DNA of 45,146 bases from UBA7803 sp041686955 (GTDB lineage Bacteria; Pseudomonadota; Gammaproteobacteria; Pseudomonadales; Azotimanducaceae). Below the pieces are notes generated by a model. The model searched no databases, was not told the DNA's origin, and saw only the letters and a list, made by a program, of their open reading frames with translations. Shown piece by piece: positions 1 to 8,181 of the stretch. How positions within the stretch are numbered: position 1 is the first letter of the stretch; every line of letters begins with the position of its first letter. The position numbers were made by a program, and so were the translations under genes. Location: contig JAWLCV010000031.1 of NCBI GenBank assembly GCA_041686955.1, positions 1 to 45,146 of the forward strand, in the 5' to 3' direction.

Positions 1-1224
1 TTTCCCCGAGGCTACCTGCAGCTTCACCCCCACCCCGCCATCAACTACCAGCTCAATCGGCTGCGGCCCGCGGCATCCACGGAGGAGCTCGCCGCCGCCG
101 GCGAGCGGGTGACCAACCTGCGGGAGTGGAAAAGCAGCATGCTGGAGCTGGCAACCGAGGCGGAACGGCAAGGCCGGCTTCTCCACGCCAGCACCTACTA
201 CCGGGCAGCGGAGTTCTACATGCTGCCGGACGACCCGGACAAGGCGGACGCGAACCGGCGTTTCCTCGCGCTCTTCGACGCCGCCACCCGCGAGCTGCCA
301 CTCGAGCGGCTGGAGGTGCCGTTCCAGCAGGGGTCCCTGCCGATGCAGGGGTCCCTGCCGGTGATCCGGCTCCGGGCGAGCGGTACGCCCCGGGACGTCC
401 TGGTGGTGCACGGCGGCTTCGACTCCTACATCGAGGAGCTGGTCTTCAGCTTTCTCGACTTCCCGCAGAACGGCATCGAGGTCCTGCTGTTCGAGGGTCC
501 GGGCCAGGGCCAGGCGCTGCGGCGCCATGGTCTGACCATGGACCCGGCCTGGGAACGCCCGGTGGCGGCCATCCTGGATCACTTCGCCATCGGCGCCTGC
601 ACCCTGATGGGACTCTCCCTGGGCGGCTACCTGGCGCCCAGGGCCGCCGCCTACGAACCGCGCGTGAAGCGCGTGATCGTGAACGACGTGCTCGCGGACT
701 TCTTCGACTGCTTCGCCTCCAAGGGCACCGGCGCCGAGGCCGCGGCGCTCATCGCGGATCTGCTCCGCCAGGGCCGCCTCGACGAGCTCGATGCCCTGAT
801 CGAACCCCTCGTCGCCGCGGACGAGACCACCGCCTGGGTCGTCCGCCACGGCATGGCCGTGTGCGGCGCGGAACGCCCGGCGGGATTCTTCGACTGGCTG
901 ACGCGTATCCGCACGGCGCCGTTCTCGGAGCGGATCACCCAGGACGTGCTGCTGCTGGCGGCCGCGGAGGATCACATCGTGCCGCTGCACCAGTTCTTCG
1001 ACCAGGCCCGGGCGCTGACCAATGCGGCGTCGCTGACGGCGCAGCTCTTCACCGCCGCCGACTGCGCGGAGCATCATTGCCACGTGGGCAACATGACGCT
1101 GATTCAGCGCTACGTGCGGCGTTGGATCGACTTTCAGCTCGAAGCGGAGCTCGAACGCAGCCGGCGCGCCTCCGCCTCCAGTACGAGCAGCACCGCGAGC
1201 GCCAGGGCCAGCGGGGCCAGATAG
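1..1224 (+). CDS. alpha/beta hydrolase, FrsA/DHPON-hydrolase-like, 5' truncated
   Basis: Probable serine hydrolase of the alpha/beta fold; the substrate is unknown. The frame is open to the first base of the window and reads plausible conserved sequence (HPHPAINYQLNR) before any start codon, so the true start lies outside; a GTG at 109 is an alternative but would discard this part. The oxyanion-region HGG, a FEGPGQG strand-turn typical of the FrsA / 2,6-dihydropseudooxynicotine hydrolase group, the nucleophile elbow GLSLGG (Ser codon near 616), an acid in AAAEDHIVP and a late His in EHHCHVGN give a full catalytic triad. The C-terminal tail is Ser/Ala-rich and runs 91 bp into the opposite-strand ybhN gene. 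An 18-bp in-frame tandem duplication lies at 328-363. Fold assignment is secure, function is not. Confidence 0.85.
   Translation, partial: FPRGYLQLHPHPAINYQLNRLRPAASTEELAAAGERVTNLREWKSSMLELATEAERQGRLLHASTYYRAAEFYMLPDDPDKADANRRFLALFDAATRELPLERLEVPFQQGSLPMQGSLPVIRLRASGTPRDVLVVHGGFDSYIEELVFSFLDFPQNGIEVLLFEGPGQGQALRRHGLTMDPAWERPVAAILDHFAIGACTLMGLSLGGYLAPRAAAYEPRVKRVIVNDVLADFFDCFASKGTGAEAAALIADLLRQGRLDELDALIEPLVAADETTAWVVRHGMAVCGAERPAGFFDWLTRIRTAPFSERITQDVLLLAAAEDHIVPLHQFFDQARALTNAASLTAQLFTAADCAEHHCHVGNMTLIQRYVRRWIDFQLEAELERSRRASASSTSSTASARASGAR
328..363. repeat. 18-bp tandem duplication inside the hydrolase gene
   Basis: Two adjacent 18-bp units (328-345 and 346-363) differ at one base and encode QGSLPM then QGSLPV in frame. 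The unit CAGGGGTCCCTGCCG is itself G/C-palindromic, which favours slippage. The duplication lengthens a loop ahead of the first core strand and leaves the frame intact. Confidence 0.85.
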
Positions 1225-2111
1225 TAGAGGACCCGGTAGACCAGGAGCGCCGCCAGGAGCTCCGAGGCGGGCAGGCGATGACCGAGCAGCAAGACGAAGG
1301 TCGCCTCGAGAACGCCGAGGCCCGCGGGGATGTGGGTGGCCACCGCGGCGATGGCCGCCAGCAACAGCACGCCGAGCACCGTGGGAAAGGACACCTGGGC
1401 CGGCAGCAGAATGAAGATCACGCCGGCGATGGTCAGCCAGCTCGCACAGGACACCACCAGTTGCAGAAGCCCCATTCCCAAGGGCGGCAGCTCGAGCTCG
1501 AAGCCCCGGACGGAGACCGTCCGGCGGCGTGCGCGGGCGCACAGCCACAGGTAGACGGCGACCACCACGATCATGGCGATCCCCAGCGCCTGAAGCGCGG
1601 CGGCGCCGAGCGCCCAGCCGGAGGGCAGCTCCATCCCCCGCAACGCGAACAGCACCCCGGCGAGCAGCAGGTAGCCCAGCCAGTTGGAGACCACGCTGAA
1701 GGCCAGCACCCGGGTGATCACGCCCCGGCCCACGCCGTACCGGGAGTACAGGCGGTAGCGGAAGGCCATGGCGCCGATGATGGGACCGAGATTCAGATTG
1801 AACGCGTAGCTGACGAAGGCGATGCTCATCACCCGCGGAGCGGAGAGCCCGTGCCGCGCGTAGCTCCGCCCCAGCAGATCGTAGAAGGTGTAGATCAGGT
1901 GCCCCGCCAGGGCGAGGGGGGCGGCGCCGAGCAGCGTGGCGGCGCCGTACTCTCCCACCGCCCGAGCCACCTGCCGCCACTCCACGTCCCGCGCGTTAAT
2001 CACCAGCAGCGCCACGACGATGCCGAAGAACAGCAGGGTCAACGCCGTGCGCACGCGGCGCGAACCGAGCCAGCGCCCGATCTGATGGCCGCGCGCGGTA
2101 TCCGCGACCAC
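1134..2111 (-). CDS. ybhN: YbhN/UPF0104 integral membrane protein (LPG synthase TM-region family)
   Basis: Polytopic inner-membrane protein of the UPF0104 / lysylphosphatidylglycerol-synthase transmembrane family. It starts with GTG directly after the clsB stop codon, so the two are translationally adjacent. At least seven hydrophobic segments are visible, beginning with one near residues 22-38 and ending with a long Leu/Ala-rich segment near residues 295-312. Family hallmarks include the NLNLGP stretch and THIPAGLGVLEATF near residue 260. In E. coli the homologue lies beside clsB and ybhP, as here; the family has been linked to lipid movement or modification, but the role of YbhN itself is unsettled. 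Its last 91 bp overlap the 3' end of the convergent hydrolase, and both proteins have Ser/Ala-rich tails there. Confidence 0.88.
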   Translation of the reverse strand: MVADTARGHQIGRWLGSRRVRTALTLLFFGIVVALLVINARDVEWRQVARAVGEYGAATLLGAAPLALAGHLIYTFYDLLGRSYARHGLSAPRVMSIAFVSYAFNLNLGPIIGAMAFRYRLYSRYGVGRGVITRVLAFSVVSNWLGYLLLAGVLFALRGMELPSGWALGAAALQALGIAMIVVVAVYLWLCARARRRTVSVRGFELELPPLGMGLLQLVVSCASWLTIAGVIFILLPAQVSFPTVLGVLLLAAIAAVATHIPAGLGVLEATFVLLLGHRLPASELLAALLVYRVLYYLAPLALALAVLLVLEAEARRLRSSSASS

Positions 2112-3332
2112 TCAGGCCGCCTCGTGCTTCACCGAATCCGCCTCGGAGGGCCGCGGGGTGGAGAGGCGCGGCCGGTGTGCCGGCAGCAGACCGGCCATGC
2201 GCGGAAACCGACGAAGAAAGTGAAACACCAGAAAGCCCACCACGGGCCGCCAGAAGACCCGGGTGGGCGTCTCGTCGCGACGGACCTCCCGGCAGCTCTC
2301 CTCGACCAGGCGCTGCACCCGGCCGCGCACCGTGCGGTTGAAGGTTTCGTCGCGCACCACCACGTTCGCTTCCAGGTTGAACCAGAGGCTGAGCGGGTCC
2401 AGGTTGCTCGACCCCACCGTCACCCAGTCGTCGTCGATGAGCGCCAGCTTGCCGTGGTACTGACCGTCGCGGTACTCCATCAATCGAATTCCGCCCTCGA
2501 GCAGATAATCGTAGAGCAGCCGCTCGGCGAATTTGGCGATCTTGAGATCCGGCTCCGCCTGCATGACGAGGCACACGTCCACGCCCCGGCGGGCGGCCTG
2601 GCGAATCTCCCGGAGCAGCAGATGGCCGGGAAAGAAGTAGGCGTTGGCGATGATCACCTGGCGGCTGGCCTGGCGGATGGCCGCCCGGTAGTGCGTCTCG
2701 ATGGCCGTGCGGTACCCGCGTCGGTTGTCCCGGACGATGAACAGCGCCCGCATGTCGCCCCGGCTCATGGCCCGGGAGTCCTCCCAGGGCCCCGCATCGC
2801 CGGCCGCCCGGTCGTCGCCGTGAGCACCGGCCACCGCCTGCCGGGCCAGCGCGTGAATGTCACACACCACGGGCCCCTCCACCCGCACGGCGAAGTCCCG
2901 CTTGGCCTGCGGGCCCGAGTCCAGCAGGTGGTCCTCGGAGAAATTGATGCCGCCGACGAATCCGACGGCTGCGTCCACCACCACCAGCTTGCGGTGCAGA
3001 CGCCGAAACCACGAGACGCGCAGCAGCCAGCGTGGCCGCTTCGCCTCGAACAGATGAAAGCACACCCCCGCCCGGACGAGGCTGTCGATGAAGGCAACGC
3101 CGAGGTCCATGGATCCCCAGGCGTCCACCGTCACCTCCACGCGGACCCCGCGCTCGGCGGCGGCGACGAGCACCCGCGCCAGCTCGTTTCCCACCCGATC
3201 CTCGCGAAGGATGAACGTCTCGAGAAACACCTCGTGCCGGGCGGCCTCGATGGCTTGAAACACCCGCGGGTAGAACTCCTCGCCGTTCTCCAAGAGCTCG
3301 ACGAAGTTGCCGTCGCGCCAGCGCGGTGTCAC
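2112..3332 (-). CDS. clsB: cardiolipin synthase B (phospholipase D superfamily)
   Basis: Makes cardiolipin by phosphatidyl transfer between membrane phospholipids. Two HKD phospholipase D motifs are complete: H113-x-K115-x4-D120 (HRKLVVVD) and H293-x-K295-x4-D300 (HGKLALID), each followed by a GG/GS-N stretch (GGINFSEDH, GSSNLDPLS). No N-terminal transmembrane hairpin is present, which separates ClsB from ClsA. The length (406 aa) matches E. coli ClsB. The GTG start at 3332 overlaps the ybhP stop by 4 bp (GTGA), and the opening WRDGNFVELLENGEEFYPR is the usual ClsB N-terminus. Middle gene of the co-translated ybhP-clsB-ybhN operon; a housekeeping envelope function rather than part of the catabolic cluster. 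Confidence 0.93.
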   Translation of the reverse strand: MTPRWRDGNFVELLENGEEFYPRVFQAIEAARHEVFLETFILREDRVGNELARVLVAAAERGVRVEVTVDAWGSMDLGVAFIDSLVRAGVCFHLFEAKRPRWLLRVSWFRRLHRKLVVVDAAVGFVGGINFSEDHLLDSGPQAKRDFAVRVEGPVVCDIHALARQAVAGAHGDDRAAGDAGPWEDSRAMSRGDMRALFIVRDNRRGYRTAIETHYRAAIRQASRQVIIANAYFFPGHLLLREIRQAARRGVDVCLVMQAEPDLKIAKFAERLLYDYLLEGGIRLMEYRDGQYHGKLALIDDDWVTVGSSNLDPLSLWFNLEANVVVRDETFNRTVRGRVQRLVEESCREVRRDETPTRVFWRPVVGFLVFHFLRRFPRMAGLLPAHRPRLSTPRPSEADSVKHEAA

Positions 3333-4063
3333 GACGCCACCTCCACGATCAGGGGCGCATGGTCCGACAGATGGGACCAGGGGCGGGTGGAAAGCACCCG
3401 GGCCCGCCTCACCCTGGCATTGCGCAGGTACACGCGGTCGAGGGGCAGGAGCGGCCAGCGGGCGGGAAAGGTTCTCGGCACGTCCCGATCGAGCTCGGTG
3501 AACGCCTCCCGCAGGCCGCAGTCACCGGCCAGGGTGAGGTGGGCCTGAAGCCGCCAGTCATTGAAGTCGCCCGCCACCACCAGGGGAGCGTCGGGCGGCA
3601 CCCGATCCCGCAGCCGCTCGCAGAGCAGCCGGGTCTGGGCTCGCCGATGCACCTCGGTCAGGCCGAAGTGCACGCACACCGCGTGAAGCTCCACCCCCCG
3701 GGGCAGCCGGAGCACGCAGTGCAGAAGTCCCCGCTTCTCCGCCTCGGACAGCGACACGTCCAGGTTCTCGTACTCGGCGATCGGGTACTTGGACAACAGA
3801 GCGTTGCCATGGTGGCCGCTGGGATAGACGGCATTGCGCCCGTAGGCGAACTCCGGCCACATCTCGTCGGCCAGAAACTCGTAATGAGGGACCTCGGGCC
3901 AGTCCATGAAGCGCAGGGCATGCCGTTGGTGCCGTCCCAGCACCTCCTGGAGAAACACCAGGTCGGCGCCGGTGGTCCGCACCGCGTCGCGTAGCTCGGG
4001 CAGAATGAACCGCCGGTTGAACGGTGTGAAACCCTTGTGCGTGTTCACCGTGAGAACCCGCAT
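3329..4063 (-). CDS. ybhP: endonuclease/exonuclease/phosphatase family protein (YbhP)
   Basis: Metal-dependent phosphodiesterase fold of the EEP superfamily. N7 in TVNTHKGF, E40 in FLQEV, GDFNDW and the C-terminal SDHAPL (D234, H235) supply the expected Asn, Glu, Asp/Asn and Asp-His active-site residues. The ATG at 4063 is chosen because MRVLTVNTHKGF is the first beta strand of the domain; the frame stays open upstream to 5062, but that part is antisense to the dioxygenase gene and reads as Arg/Gly-rich nonsense. The start could be a few codons further upstream. In E. coli the same gene heads the ybhP-clsB-ybhN operon; its natural substrate is unknown, with a lipid phosphoester being a plausible guess from the context. 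Confidence 0.88.
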   Translation of the reverse strand: MRVLTVNTHKGFTPFNRRFILPELRDAVRTTGADLVFLQEVLGRHQRHALRFMDWPEVPHYEFLADEMWPEFAYGRNAVYPSGHHGNALLSKYPIAEYENLDVSLSEAEKRGLLHCVLRLPRGVELHAVCVHFGLTEVHRRAQTRLLCERLRDRVPPDAPLVVAGDFNDWRLQAHLTLAGDCGLREAFTELDRDVPRTFPARWPLLPLDRVYLRNARVRRARVLSTRPWSHLSDHAPLIVEVAS

Positions 4064-4212
4064 GGACCACTCGGCGGCCCCGGGTTCCGTCCACGGCGCC
4101 GGCTCATCCCGTCGAATCGTTCGCTCCTCACCGGCTGTGGTGCCGGTGGCCGGTACCCATGGATGCCCGGCCTGCAATTGCCGGACCAGGATCCTCGCTC
4201 GCGGCGGGCGGG

Positions 4213-4992
4213 TCAGCCGACGTTGCGGATGCGGGGGATCTTGAGCATGGGATGATCCGCGGGCTGGTAGGTCACCACCAGCGCGCGCCGGGGCTTCGCG
4301 GATCGATTCGGCAACGAACCGTGCACGGCGTGGGGGCTGAAGAAGACGAGCGAGCCCGCCGGAACCTCGAGCAGCACCTGTCGGGTTTCGTCGAAACTCG
4401 CCGGATCGGTGAAGAAACCGCCGAGCTGACTGCCGTCGGCGGTGCCCGGCAGGCAGCCGCGGCGGTGACTGCCGGGAACGATGCGCAGGCAGCCGTTGCC
4501 CTCGTCCGCCGCGTCCAGGGCCACCATGACGTTGGGCAGCCGGTCCACGTGCGCGCTGTCGTGAATCCAGTACGGTGAGTCCTGGTGCCAGCGGAACCCG
4601 GAGCCCTCCCGGGGACGCTTGAGGTTCAGCTTGTCCGTCCACAGGGCCACCCGCTCGGAGCCGGTGAGCCCGCGCATGGGATCCACCAGACGGGGGTCGT
4701 CGATCAGCGCCTCCCAGCGCCGGTCGAAGACATGGGCCGGCTCCACCACCCGCACCGTCGCGCTGCCGCGCTCGTGCTCGAACTGGACGGTGGCGCCTTC
4801 GGCGTCGACGAAGCGGTTGCCGTCGAGGTAGTAAGTTCGGCCGGAGCCGCCGAGGCCAGCCGCGGCCGCGGCGGTCCGCTCCGCCGCGTCCCGAAGATCG
4901 GCGAGCTCCGCCGCGGTCAGCACCGATTCCCGAATCAGGAATCCGTCCGCAGCGTAGCGCCGCTGCTCTTCCGCTGATAGCTGGTGGGTCAT
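4213..4992 (-). CDS. phytanoyl-CoA dioxygenase (PhyH) family oxygenase
   Basis: Non-haem Fe(II)/2-oxoglutarate-dependent oxygenase. The facial triad is visible as H136-x-D138 (WHQDSPY) and H224 (HAVHGS), and R235/R236 (KPRRALVVTYQ) is placed to bind 2-oxoglutarate. The N-terminal AADGFLIRESVLTAAEL is the usual PhyH opening and 259 aa is a normal length. The substrate is not predictable; relatives hydroxylate acyl-CoAs, lipids or small metabolites. It is divergent from the cytochrome c peroxidase (111 bp between starts) and 149 bp upstream of ybhP on the same strand; that 149-bp gap shows no further gene. The iron chemistry would fit the oxidative theme of the cluster, but membership is only inferred. 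Confidence 0.87.
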   Translation of the reverse strand: MTHQLSAEEQRRYAADGFLIRESVLTAAELADLRDAAERTAAAAAGLGGSGRTYYLDGNRFVDAEGATVQFEHERGSATVRVVEPAHVFDRRWEALIDDPRLVDPMRGLTGSERVALWTDKLNLKRPREGSGFRWHQDSPYWIHDSAHVDRLPNVMVALDAADEGNGCLRIVPGSHRRGCLPGTADGSQLGGFFTDPASFDETRQVLLEVPAGSLVFFSPHAVHGSLPNRSAKPRRALVVTYQPADHPMLKIPRIRNVG

Positions 4993-5103
4993 GAGACGGG
5001 CCGGACTGAGCTGCGCGCAAACATAACACGGGTCGAGCGGGGTGGCGCGAAGATTGCTTCAAAGCCGCGGAAAGCGCCGAACAGCACCACCGCCGTGAGC
5101 ATC

Positions 5104-6144
5104 ATGAACCCATTGTGCCGTCTGCTGGTTTCCTTGCCATGCCTCCTCGGCGCTGCCGCCGGTCACGGGCAGACCGAGCTGCGGCAGACCGCGCAAAGCC
5201 TGTTCGAGCCCATCCCTGCCCAGGCGCCTTCGCCGGCCGGCGTTCGCAGATCACCGGAGCTGGTCGAGCTCGGCAAGATGCTCTACTTCGATCCCCGGCT
5301 GTCCGAGAGTCACGCCATAAGCTGCAACTCCTGTCACGTGATCGGCCTGGGCGGAGCCGACCTGCAGGAACTGTCGCTCGGTCACCGATGGCAGCGAGGA
5401 GCGAGGAACGCGCCAACGGTGCTCAACGCCGTGTTCAACACGGCGCAGTTCTGGGATGGGCGGGCCGCCGACCTGGAAGAGCAGGCCGGCGGCCCGCTGC
5501 TCAATCCGGTGGAGATGGCCACCACGGAAGAACACGTAGTGGAACAGCTTCAGGGTATTCCCGGTTACGCGGACGCTTTCCGGTCGGCCTACCCCGCCGA
5601 GAGCGACCCCATCACCTTCGGCAACGTACGCGACGCCATCGCCGCATTCGAAGCAACGCTCATCACGCCCGACGCGCCGTTCGACCGTTGGCTGGCCGGC
5701 GACGACGGGGCCATGTCGCCGGAACAGCAGGAAGGTCTCGGGCTGTTCATCAGCAAGGGCTGCGCGGCGTGCCACAGCGGCGTCAATCTCGGTGGCGGGA
5801 TGTACGCTCCGTTCGGAGTCGTGGAGAAGCCGGGAGCGGACATCCTGCCGCCCACCGACAAGGGGCGATTCGTGGTGACCAGAACGCCCAGCGACGAGTA
5901 CGTGTTCAAGGTGCCGACCCTCCGCAACATCGCCCTGACGCCGCCGTACTTCCACTCGGGCCAATCGTGGGATCTCGCTCAGGCCGTGGCGGTGATGGGA
6001 TCCAGTCAGCTCGGCATCGAGCTCAGCAGCGAGGAGGTGCAGCGGATTACCGCCTTCATGCACGCGCTGACGGGCGAGCAGCCGCGCATCGTCTACCCGA
6101 TCCTGCCGCCGAGCGTCGCCACCACGCCGCGGCCACGCCCCTAG
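5104..6144 (+). CDS. di-haem cytochrome c peroxidase (CCP/MauG family)
   Basis: Periplasmic c-type cytochrome that reduces hydrogen peroxide or oxidises another target. Two covalent haem sites are present, C74-NS-C77-H78 and C220-AA-C223-H224, and GKMLYFDPRLS, NAPTVLNAVFN and VPTLRNIALTPPYFHSG are typical of the family. A short signal peptide (residues 1 to about 22, MNPLCRLLVS start) supports export. The ATG at 5104 gives this signal sequence; upstream in-frame codons from 4984 lack one. The reported length of 346 aa is normal. Its stop overlaps the convergent hydrolase stop by 4 bp. It could detoxify peroxide formed by the neighbouring oxygenases (inference); MauG-like oxidation of a protein partner is an alternative. 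Confidence 0.92.
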   Translation: MNPLCRLLVSLPCLLGAAAGHGQTELRQTAQSLFEPIPAQAPSPAGVRRSPELVELGKMLYFDPRLSESHAISCNSCHVIGLGGADLQELSLGHRWQRGARNAPTVLNAVFNTAQFWDGRAADLEEQAGGPLLNPVEMATTEEHVVEQLQGIPGYADAFRSAYPAESDPITFGNVRDAIAAFEATLITPDAPFDRWLAGDDGAMSPEQQEGLGLFISKGCAACHSGVNLGGGMYAPFGVVEKPGADILPPTDKGRFVVTRTPSDEYVFKVPTLRNIALTPPYFHSGQSWDLAQAVAVMGSSQLGIELSSEEVQRITAFMHALTGEQPRIVYPILPPSVATTPRPRP

Positions 6145-7115
6145 TCGGGCCTCGCGGCCCCCTCGTTCTTCAGGAACGACTCGAGCACGGCGAGAAAGCC
6201 GGGCGTGTTCTGCGACGCCACGTTGTGACCGCAACCCGGCACCACCGCGAGCTCGGCCCCGGGCACGGCGGCGGCGAAACGCTCCGCGGCCTGCGGATCC
6301 AGCACGTTGGAGTCGCCGCCACGAACGATGAGCAACGGCAGCTCCAGGCCCGCGAGATCCGCGAGGCCAGGCGCGCCGGGTAGCCGTGTGGCGCCTTCGC
6401 TTCCGGCGTCCCGCGGCGCGAACCGGCGGCGGTCGGCCTTGCTCACGTAGCGGCCGTCCGCCCGTCGGATGAGGTTGTACTTCACGGTGCGCTCGATGTG
6501 CGCACGCGGCCGGTAGGGATCGTACCGCTCCACCCGGTCGAGGAATTCCTCGAGATCGTCGAACTCGATGTTGCGGCCCACGAAGTCGCGGATCATCCGG
6601 GTGCCGTGCTCGTTCACCTCCGGGCCGATGTCCACCACCACCAGGGCGCGCAGCAGTTCCGGGTGGCGGCACGCCAGGGCCAGGGTCACCATGCCCCCCA
6701 TGGAATGGCCCACCACCACCGGCCGGGCGATGCCCAGGGTGCGGATGAACGCAGCGGCATCCTCGGTCATCTCGTCCACGCCGTAGTGGGCGCCGCGGCT
6801 CCACTCCGAGTCGCCGTGCCCGCGCTGGTCGAGGGCGTAGACGTGGTGGCTCGCGGACAGGCTGAGGCTGACCAGATCCCAGGAGTGGGCGGACTGATTG
6901 CCGCCGTGCAGCAGCACCAGGGGCGGCGCGTCCGGTTCGCCCCACTCCAGGTAGTGAAAGCGCTGGTGACGGAACACGGTGTTGCACGACCGGTAGCGCG
7001 CCCGCGGCGGGGCCGTGATACCGAGTTCCGCCGCACTGCGCAACAGGCTCGCGAACTCGTCGGAGCCCGTCATGTCCAACGGCTCGAGGCCCTGGCTGAA
7101 CAGGTTCAGGTACAC
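6141..7115 (-). CDS. alpha/beta hydrolase
   Basis: Serine hydrolase with oxyanion HGGNQS, nucleophile elbow GHSMGG (S138), an acidic residue at D268 or D273 (GGDSNVLD) and H297 (GCGHNV). It resembles meta-cleavage-product and lactone/ester hydrolases, but the substrate is unknown. The first ATG is at 7115; an internal Met (MTGSDEF, residue 15) is an alternative start. It begins 13 bp after the lipocalin-like gene and is the last gene of the minus-strand operon that starts at 10448, so it probably cleaves an ester, thioester or C-C bond late in that pathway. A paralogous hydrolase lies at 32540-33412. Confidence 0.88.
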   Translation of the reverse strand: MYLNLFSQGLEPLDMTGSDEFASLLRSAAELGITAPPRARYRSCNTVFRHQRFHYLEWGEPDAPPLVLLHGGNQSAHSWDLVSLSLSASHHVYALDQRGHGDSEWSRGAHYGVDEMTEDAAAFIRTLGIARPVVVGHSMGGMVTLALACRHPELLRALVVVDIGPEVNEHGTRMIRDFVGRNIEFDDLEEFLDRVERYDPYRPRAHIERTVKYNLIRRADGRYVSKADRRRFAPRDAGSEGATRLPGAPGLADLAGLELPLLIVRGGDSNVLDPQAAERFAAAVPGAELAVVPGCGHNVASQNTPGFLAVLESFLKNEGAARPD

Positions 7116-7128
7116 CCTCGCGCCCCGC

Positions 7129-8169
7129 CTAGGTCCGCCGTACCCGCGGATACGATGGCGCGATGCCGCCCTGGTTCTCGCCCCAGCCCTCGACGCCGTT
7201 CCACTTCCAGTGGAACAGACCCGTGGCGGTGCCGTGGTTGCTCACCTGCTCGCCCACCGCCTCCAGGCGGCGCCCCAGCATATCCACCCCTTGGTACTCG
7301 ATGCGCCAGATCCAGCCGTGATCCGGATCCACCAGGCAACGCCGCTGACCTTCCACCAGATGCGCCCACACACCATCGCGAACCAGGTAGCCGGTGTTGG
7401 TGAAGTCGCCCCGATCCTCCTCGCCTTCGATGACCATGGTGTACACCAGGAACGCGTCCTGCGCAGACGCGGTGCCGAAGATGTAGCCGATGTTGAACGG
7501 CTTGCGCAGCGGCTTGCCCACATCGGAGTGCTCCCCCGGCTCGGCAACCGGCGCGCGTTGGGGTTGCCGGCCCCCCGAGGAATCGTTGGCCTGGGCCGAG
7601 ACCCGGGGCTTGCGGGGGCTCCAGCTACGGTCGCGTACGGAGTAGCAGTCCACGTCGATGCGCTCCCCGTTCAGCACGATCTCGCCGGTGACGTGCATGG
7701 CCTGGTCGAAGTGACGGCCCCGCCAGAAGGGCGCGCAGCCCGCCGGGTGGGGATTCGGCTCCATGACGCCTTCGAACTGGAGATCCGCCTCGAACTTCCC
7801 CGGGTCGGAGTAGCTCATGCGGTACTTCATCAACGGCTCGATCATCTGGATTCGGTTGCCGTTGGGCAGCGCGATGTCACGCAGGTCCCGCGGCCCCGGC
7901 GGCATGGCGAGCCCCTGCTGGTTGCGCTGATACAACGCCGGCTCGTCGCTCGCGTCCCAAACCCAGGCACCGCCGTTGCACAGGCCGTGCTCACCCTGGT
8001 TCTTCAGCACCTGGTTGTAGAACCAGCCGCCGATCTTCCGCTCCGGAACGTTGAAGGAGGTCCAGAACGTCTCCATCCACCAGGGATGATCGGCACCTTC
8101 GAAGTCGTCGTGGAAGCGGTCGTCTTCCGCGGTGATCGTCCAGCCGGTCAGGTCGTCCGTGTTGGCCAT
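7129..8169 (-). CDS. lipocalin-like AttH/CrtC-type protein (DUF7064/DUF7065-like)
   Basis: No catalytic motif is recognisable. The protein is rich in Trp and Tyr (WWMETFWTSFNVPERK, GGWFYNQV, GLFHWKW) and reads as two beta-rich halves: residues 1 to about 175 and a C-terminal part after a Gly/Gln/Pro-rich linker (about 195-225). This matches the general picture of AttH/carotenoid-1,2-hydratase-like double lipocalins now labelled DUF7065 and DUF7064, which occur beside acyl-CoA dehydrogenases in proteobacterial and actinobacterial catabolic clusters. A role as hydratase, isomerase or carrier of a hydrophobic intermediate is possible but unproven. It lies 12 bp after an acyl-CoA dehydrogenase subunit and 13 bp before a hydrolase. 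Confidence 0.75.
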   Translation of the reverse strand: MANTDDLTGWTITAEDDRFHDDFEGADHPWWMETFWTSFNVPERKIGGWFYNQVLKNQGEHGLCNGGAWVWDASDEPALYQRNQQGLAMPPGPRDLRDIALPNGNRIQMIEPLMKYRMSYSDPGKFEADLQFEGVMEPNPHPAGCAPFWRGRHFDQAMHVTGEIVLNGERIDVDCYSVRDRSWSPRKPRVSAQANDSSGGRQPQRAPVAEPGEHSDVGKPLRKPFNIGYIFGTASAQDAFLVYTMVIEGEEDRGDFTNTGYLVRDGVWAHLVEGQRRCLVDPDHGWIWRIEYQGVDMLGRRLEAVGEQVSNHGTATGLFHWKWNGVEGWGENQGGIAPSYPRVRRT

Positions 8170-8181
8170 GTCGTGCTCCCG

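Noticed and set aside
126..3548. Long plus-strand open frame of 1140 codons
   Set aside because: It runs antisense to ybhN, clsB and ybhP, which have full catalytic motifs and overlapping start/stop codons; the translation is Arg/Gly/His-rich without domains. A by-product of high GC.
4064..5062. N-terminal extension of the YbhP frame
   Set aside because: Antisense to the dioxygenase gene and without similarity; the EEP domain begins at the ATG at 4063.
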